Assembly (NCBI GenBank): GCA_900551995.1
Contig: URXW01000050.1
Location: forward strand, 1 to 9,512
Length of the DNA: 9,512 nucleotides
Source: an uncultured Eubacteriales bacterium
Lineage (GTDB): Bacteria > Bacillota > Clostridia > Oscillospirales > Oscillospiraceae
Direction of reading: 5' to 3'
In this document: in pieces, positions 5,403 to 9,512 of the stretch
How positions within the stretch are numbered: the stretch's first letter is position 1
Layout of the letters: every line of letters begins with the position of its first letter
The notes under the pieces: generated by a model
Database searches by the model: none
Told to the model about the DNA's origin: nothing
Seen by the model: the letters and a program-made list of their open reading frames with translations, nothing else
Program-made: the position numbers and the translations under genes

Positions 5403-7298
5403 ATGACAGAATTTTACGCCGGCGACTACGACGTTGCCGTGATCGGAGCCGGCCACGCGGGTATCGAGGCGTCGCTGGCGGCGGCGCGCATGGGTATGCA
5501 CACCGTCTGCCTGACGGTCAGTCTGGACGCCGTGGGCAATATGCCCTGCAACCCCGCCATCGGCGGCACCGGCAAGGGACACCTTGTCCGCGAGCTGGAC
5601 GCGCTGGGCGGCGAGATGGCGAAGACCGCCGACAAAGCCTGCATCCAATACCGTATGCTCAACCGCGGCAAGGGCCCCGCCGTCTGGTCGCTGCGGGCGC
5701 AGGCGGATCGCCAGGAATACCAGCAGGTGATGAAGCACACACTTGAGTTGCAGCCCCGTCTGACGCTCCGTCAGGGAGAGGTCACGGAGCTTCGCCGCGA
5801 CGAGCGGGGACACGTCTCCGCCGTGGTGCTCCGCACCGGCGCGGTGCTCCGCGCCAAGGCGGTCATCCTCTGCACCGGCACCTACCTCCGGGGACAGACC
5901 ATCGTGGGCGAGTGCATCGAGTCCTCCGGCCCCGACGGCACCCACCCGGCGAACGCCCTGTCGGACAGCCTCCGCGCCATGGGACTGCCCCTGCGCCGCT
6001 TCAAGACCGGCACGCCGCCCCGCATCCACCGCAGCAGCGTGGACTTCAGCAAAATGGAGGTACAGACCGGCGACGACGCGCCCCTGCCCTTCAGCTTCAC
6101 CACGGAGCAAATGCCGGAGAACCGCGCCGTCTGCTACCTGACGTATACCAACGCCGAGACCCACCGCATCATCCGCGAGAACCTTGACCGCAGCCCCATC
6201 TACTCCGGCGTCATCGAGGGCGTCGGCCCCCGGTACTGCCCGTCCATCGAGACGAAGGTGGTGCGCTTCGCCGACAAGCCCCGCCACCAGCTGTTCATCG
6301 AGCCTATGGGTCTCCGCACCGAGGAGCTGTACGTGCAGGGCTTCTCCTCCTCCATGCCGGAGGAGGTGCAGCTGCAAATGCTCCACACCGTCCCCGGTCT
6401 GGAGCACGCCGTCATCATGCGCCCCGCCTACGCCATCGAGTACGACTGCATCGACCCCCTGTCCCTGTCCCCCACTCTGGAGGTACGCGCCGTCCCCGGT
6501 CTGTACGGCGCGGGACAGTTCAACGGCTCCTCCGGCTACGAGGAGGCGGCGGTGCAGGGCTTCGTGGCGGGCGTCAACGCCGCGCTGAAGCTCCAAAACC
6601 GCCCCCCGCTGGTGCTCAAGCGCAGCGAGAGCTACATCGGCACCCTCATCGACGACCTGGTGACCAAGGGCACCGAGGAGCCCTACCGCATGATGACCTC
6701 CCGCTCCGAGTACCGCCTCCTGCTGCGGCAGGACAACGCCGACGCCCGCCTCTGCGCCATCGGCAACGCGCTGGGTCTTGTCAGCGACGAACGCCTTGCG
6801 GCGGTGCAGGCGAAGTACGACGCCGTCTCCCGCGAGATCCGCCGCTTGGAGCACACCGGCATCCCCGGCAGCGACGCGCTCAACGCCCTGCTGGCGGAAA
6901 AGGGCACCGCCGCCGTGGACAGCGGCTGCCGCCTTATCGACCTTCTCCGCCGCCCCCAGCTGACCTACGGCGACCTGTCCCCCTTTGACCCGGAACGCCC
7001 CGCCCTGCCCGGTGCCGTGCGGGAGCAGGTGGAGATCACCGTCAAATACGAGGGCTACATCCAGCGGCAGCAGCGGCAGGTGGCGGAGTTTGAAAAGCTG
7101 GAACGCCGCCGTCTCCCGCCGGACACGGACTACGGTGCCATACAGGGTCTGCGTCTGGAGGCGCGGGAGAAGCTCAACGCCCTCCGCCCCCTGAGCGTGG
7201 GACAGGCGAGCCGCATTTCCGGCGTATCCCCGGCGGACGTAGCCGCGCTGCTGATCTGGCTGCAAACACACACAAAGGAGGAGCCAAACCATGGGTAA
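5403..7298 (+). CDS. mnmG: tRNA uridine-5-carboxymethylaminomethyl(34) synthesis enzyme MnmG (GidA)
   Basis: An FAD-dependent cytoplasmic enzyme that works with MnmE to install the (carboxymethyl)aminomethyl group at C5 of wobble uridine 34 in several tRNAs. The 631 residues are a normal length. The N-terminus has the dinucleotide-binding motif VIGAGHAGIEASLAAARMG (13-31). PCNPAIGGTGKGHLVRELDA holds C49, and GPRYCPSIE holds C279; these match the two conserved cysteines of the E. coli enzyme. GQFNGSSGYEEAAVQG (about 371-386) is the late FAD-domain signature. The C-terminal helical domain ends normally with ISGVSPADVAALLIWLQ. GAGGTG lies 7 nt before the ATG. It is the first gene of an operon with the MurT-like gene, overlapping it by 8 bp. 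The usual partners mnmE and rsmG are not adjacent on the side shown. Confidence 0.98.
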   Translation: MTEFYAGDYDVAVIGAGHAGIEASLAAARMGMHTVCLTVSLDAVGNMPCNPAIGGTGKGHLVRELDALGGEMAKTADKACIQYRMLNRGKGPAVWSLRAQADRQEYQQVMKHTLELQPRLTLRQGEVTELRRDERGHVSAVVLRTGAVLRAKAVILCTGTYLRGQTIVGECIESSGPDGTHPANALSDSLRAMGLPLRRFKTGTPPRIHRSSVDFSKMEVQTGDDAPLPFSFTTEQMPENRAVCYLTYTNAETHRIIRENLDRSPIYSGVIEGVGPRYCPSIETKVVRFADKPRHQLFIEPMGLRTEELYVQGFSSSMPEEVQLQMLHTVPGLEHAVIMRPAYAIEYDCIDPLSLSPTLEVRAVPGLYGAGQFNGSSGYEEAAVQGFVAGVNAALKLQNRPPLVLKRSESYIGTLIDDLVTKGTEEPYRMMTSRSEYRLLLRQDNADARLCAIGNALGLVSDERLAAVQAKYDAVSREIRRLEHTGIPGSDALNALLAEKGTAAVDSGCRLIDLLRRPQLTYGDLSPFDPERPALPGAVREQVEITVKYEGYIQRQQRQVAEFEKLERRRLPPDTDYGAIQGLRLEAREKLNALRPLSVGQASRISGVSPADVAALLIWLQTHTKEEPNHG

Positions 7299-8676
7299 AC
7301 TTCGCTTTCTGCTGGCACTTTGGATGGCAAAGCTGTCCATTCCCGCCCTCAAGATCACCCGCCACAACGGCACGGACTTTCCCGGCAGTCTGGCGGTGAA
7401 GCTGTGCCCCGATTTTCTGAAATATATCGGCCGTCCCGCCACCATCGTGGCGGTCACCGGCACCAACGGCAAAACCACCGTGGCGAATATGCTGGGCGAC
7501 GCGCTGACCGCCGAGGGCAAAACGGTTCTCAGCAACCGCGCCGGCAGCAACATCGTCTCCGGCGTCAGCACCGCTCTGCTGAAGGGCTGCGACCTGCTGG
7601 GGCGCATCCGCCCCGTGTACGATCTGGCGGTGCTGGAGGTGGACGAGCGTTCCGCGCCCCGTATCTACCCTTACGTCAAGCCCGACTACATCGCCGTGAC
7701 GAACCTGTTCCGCGACTCCATCATGCGTAACGCCCACCCCGGCTATATCGCGGACATCCTCACCCGCTCCTTCCCCAAGACCAGCAAGCTCATTCTGAAC
7801 GCTGACGATCTGATTTCCGCCTCCGTCGCCCCGGAGAACGAGCGTGTCTACTTCGGCATTGACCGTCTCCCCACGGACGTGACCGACTGCGAGAATTTGC
7901 TGAACGATATGCGTATCTGCCCCAGGTGCGCCGGCAAGTTGCGCTACGAGTACCGCCGCTACCACCACATCGGGCGCGCCGTCTGCGAAAGCTGCGGCTT
8001 TCACTCCCCGGACAGCGACTATCTCCTCACCCACGTGGACACCGCCGCAGGCACCGCTATCCTCCGGGAGCACGGCACCGACTACCCCTGCCGCCTGCTG
8101 ACCGACAGCGTCCATAACCTCTACAATATGGTCACGGTCATCGCCATCCTGCGCCAGCTGGGCTTCGACCACGACACCGTCGCGCGGTGCATGGCGTCGG
8201 TCAGGATCCCCGCCACCCGTCTCTCCGAGGAGCACATCGGCTCCGTCAACGTCATCATGCAGATGTCCAAGGACAAAAACGCCCTCGCCTGCTCCCGCAA
8301 CTTCGACTATATCCGCACCAAGCCGGGCAAAAAAGAACTTCTGGTGATGATGAACTGCATGGGCGTGGCGAAAAGCTGGTCGGAAAACCCCAGCTGGATG
8401 TACGACACGGACTTTGAGTTCCTCCGCAGCGACGACATCACGTGCCTCGTCTGCGCCGGGCCCCGCGCCTACGACTACAAGCTCCGCCTTCTGCTGGCGG
8501 GCATCCCGGAGGAAAAAATACGTCTCTCCGAGGACGAATTTGCCGCCCTCTCCCTGCTGCCGCTCACACCCGGCGACGATGTCTACATCCTCTACGGCGT
8601 GGACGGTATGCCCCTCGCCTTCCGCGTAAAAGCGAAGCTGAAGGAAATGCTTCTGAAAAAGGAGACCGCACAATGA
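7291..8676 (+). CDS. murT: MurT-like Mur ligase (DUF1727 C-terminal domain), divergent
   Basis: Related to MurT, the ATP-dependent subunit of lipid II isoglutaminyl synthase, which acts with GatD to amidate the D-Glu of the peptidoglycan stem. The 461 residues begin with a hydrophobic stretch, then the P-loop VTGTNGKTT (55-63), LEVDE (115-119) and TNLFRD (137-142). A four-cysteine zinc ribbon follows (C210, C213, C232, C235), with the same spacing I recall for S. aureus MurT. The C-terminal domain differs: the usual ND..ADG.D.SW segment reads NCMGVAKSWSENPSW (355-369), although the following YDTDFE (371-376) is kept. The RFDxxDRYGE-like stretch after NLFRD is also altered (SIMRNAH). AAAGGAGGAG lies 7 nt before the ATG, and the gene starts inside the end of mnmG. 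It is coupled to the next gene by ATGA. The fold and pairing are clear; the substrate is uncertain. Confidence 0.85.
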   Translation: MGKLRFLLALWMAKLSIPALKITRHNGTDFPGSLAVKLCPDFLKYIGRPATIVAVTGTNGKTTVANMLGDALTAEGKTVLSNRAGSNIVSGVSTALLKGCDLLGRIRPVYDLAVLEVDERSAPRIYPYVKPDYIAVTNLFRDSIMRNAHPGYIADILTRSFPKTSKLILNADDLISASVAPENERVYFGIDRLPTDVTDCENLLNDMRICPRCAGKLRYEYRRYHHIGRAVCESCGFHSPDSDYLLTHVDTAAGTAILREHGTDYPCRLLTDSVHNLYNMVTVIAILRQLGFDHDTVARCMASVRIPATRLSEEHIGSVNVIMQMSKDKNALACSRNFDYIRTKPGKKELLVMMNCMGVAKSWSENPSWMYDTDFEFLRSDDITCLVCAGPRAYDYKLRLLLAGIPEEKIRLSEDEFAALSLLPLTPGDDVYILYGVDGMPLAFRVKAKLKEMLLKKETAQ

Positions 8677-9389
8677 AAGCTGAGATCCTCTTTCCGGAGG
8701 TCTGTAACCTCTACGGCGACCTGCAAAACATCCGCTACCTGCAACGCTGCTGCCCCCAGCTGGAGATCATCGAAACGGATCTCCACAGCAAGCCCCGTTT
8801 TCTCACCGAGGACGTGACGCTGGTGTACATGGGCAGCACCACGGAGCAGGGTCTGCGCCTGTCCGCCGATGCCCTGCGCCCCTACGCTGCGGAGATCGCC
8901 GCCAAGGTGGACGGCGGTCAGCTCCTTCTCCTGACCGGCAACGCCCCCGACGTGTTCTCCGATGCCATGGAGAGCGACAGTGCCCCCACCATTGAGGGGC
9001 TGCACCTTCTCCCCGGCACGGTGCGCTACACCATGATGAAGCGTCACAACAGCTTCTTCCTCGGCACCTTCGAGGGTATGGACGTGGTGGGCTTCAAAAG
9101 CCTCTTCGGCTTCCACTACGACGCCCCGGCGCAGGACGGCTGGTTCACCGCCCAGCGCGGTGTCGGACGCACGCCGGAAACTCCCATCGAGGGCTTCCGC
9201 CGCGGCGGGCTGTACGCCACCGCCCTGATCGGGCCCCTGCTGGTTCTGAACCCGCCCCTCTGCAAATGGCTCCTGCGCCGGATGGGTGCCCCCTCCGATG
9301 CCCTCGCCTTCGAGGACGCCGCCACCGCCGCCTATGAAAAGCGCGTGGCGGAGTTCAAGGAGTCCTCCCGCGGCTGGCAGTATTCCTAA
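8673..9389 (+). CDS. gatD: GatD-like class I amidotransferase lacking the catalytic Cys and His
   Basis: Homologous to GatD, the glutaminase subunit that feeds ammonia to MurT. The 238 residues are close to the 243 of S. aureus GatD. N-terminal FPEVCNLYGDLQNIRYL matches the family start (HFMSDKLNLYSDIGNI in S. aureus, from memory). The segment after the core strand reads DGGQLLLLTGNAPDVF, so the nucleophile position of the family CGGYQ motif is T88. The later YLHGP motif reads ALIGP, putting I186 where the catalytic His belongs. The residual GP and the NP after it align well, so these look like real substitutions rather than a frameshift. The start is fixed by AAGGAG 8 nt upstream and the ATGA overlap with the MurT-like gene. 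It probably forms a complex with that protein, but hydrolysis of glutamine by the usual chemistry is unlikely. Confidence 0.82.
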   Translation: MKAEILFPEVCNLYGDLQNIRYLQRCCPQLEIIETDLHSKPRFLTEDVTLVYMGSTTEQGLRLSADALRPYAAEIAAKVDGGQLLLLTGNAPDVFSDAMESDSAPTIEGLHLLPGTVRYTMMKRHNSFFLGTFEGMDVVGFKSLFGFHYDAPAQDGWFTAQRGVGRTPETPIEGFRRGGLYATALIGPLLVLNPPLCKWLLRRMGAPSDALAFEDAATAAYEKRVAEFKESSRGWQYS

Positions 9390-9399
9390 AATATAGTAT

Positions 9400-9437
9400 A
9401 AAGGTATGTGCCGCACCTCCGTGCGGCACATACCTTT
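9400..9437 (+). terminator. Long perfect hairpin terminating the mnmG operon
   Basis: A 17-bp perfect stem (arms 9400-9416 and 9421-9437) encloses a CTCC loop and starts 10 nt after the GatD-like stop codon. The T-run is short (TTTCTG), so the termination strength is uncertain. On the minus strand the stem is followed by an AT-rich stretch, so it may act in both directions. Confidence 0.7.
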
Positions 9438-9512
9438 CTGTGTGTCGATAAACCCCTCTGCGCGTGCAGTCTTTCTTTCTCACAGGGGGAGCTCGAGGGG
9501 GCAAAGCCCGCC

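Noticed and set aside
5196..7607. Minus-strand 803-codon open frame opposite mnmG
   Set aside because: Its composition is rich in His, Gln, Arg and Ala without any domain, it is antisense to a clear mnmG, and it crosses into the MurT-like gene. It is an artefact of GC-biased third positions.
7174..8673. Minus-strand 499-codon open frame opposite the MurT-like gene
   Set aside because: Low-complexity Val/Gly/Ala/His-rich translation with no RBS. The opposite strand carries recognisable Mur-ligase motifs.
9438..9512. Right-edge segment with GGGGGAGCTCGAGGGGG, possibly one arm of a large inverted repeat
   Set aside because: The second arm would lie outside the window, so nothing can be shown. 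No ORF or RNA gene is visible here.

Overview
The window comes from a GC-rich genome with strong Shine-Dalgarno sites (AAGGAG, GAGGAGGT) and Firmicute-style promoters. The proteins (NhaC-type antiporter, 11-helix NSS transporter, KdpE-like regulator, MurT/GatD-like pair) suggest a high-GC gut Clostridia member, most likely Oscillospirales. This is inferred from protein style; there is no rRNA or other direct marker here.

Left half, minus strand (1-4818): three separate transcription units read toward the left edge. In transcription order they are: a two-component system (a short KdpD-like DUF4118 histidine kinase and a KdpE-like response regulator, overlapping by 11 bp), ending at a strong terminator; a sodium:neurotransmitter-symporter-family transporter with its own promoter and terminator; and an NhaC-family Na+/H+ antiporter, cut by the left edge, whose promoter carries two unusual palindromes. 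GTTAAG/CTTAAC hexamers occur near all three promoters, and at the kinase promoter they sit on an 11-bp grid next to the -10 box. This suggests, without proving it, that the regulator controls itself and possibly the two sodium-linked transporters.

Middle (4819-5402): a 584-bp intergenic region. It holds the kinase promoter, stacked hairpins and terminators, and a small minus-strand unit with a good promoter, RBS, 25-codon acidic Trp-rich ORF and terminator. An AT-rich dyad lies between that unit's promoter and the divergent mnmG promoter.

Right half, plus strand (5403-9389): mnmG (tRNA U34 modification) followed by a MurT-like Mur ligase and a GatD-like amidotransferase. The genes overlap by 8 bp and 4 bp and so form a translationally coupled operon, ending in a 17-bp perfect hairpin. 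The MurT/GatD pair is divergent: by alignment from memory with the S. aureus proteins, GatD lacks both the catalytic Cys and His, and MurT lacks the usual C-terminal ND..ADG.D.SW motif while keeping its P-loop and four zinc cysteines. It may have a role other than classical glutamine-dependent lipid II amidation. This is the most interesting signal in the window.

From 9438 to the right edge no gene can be supported.
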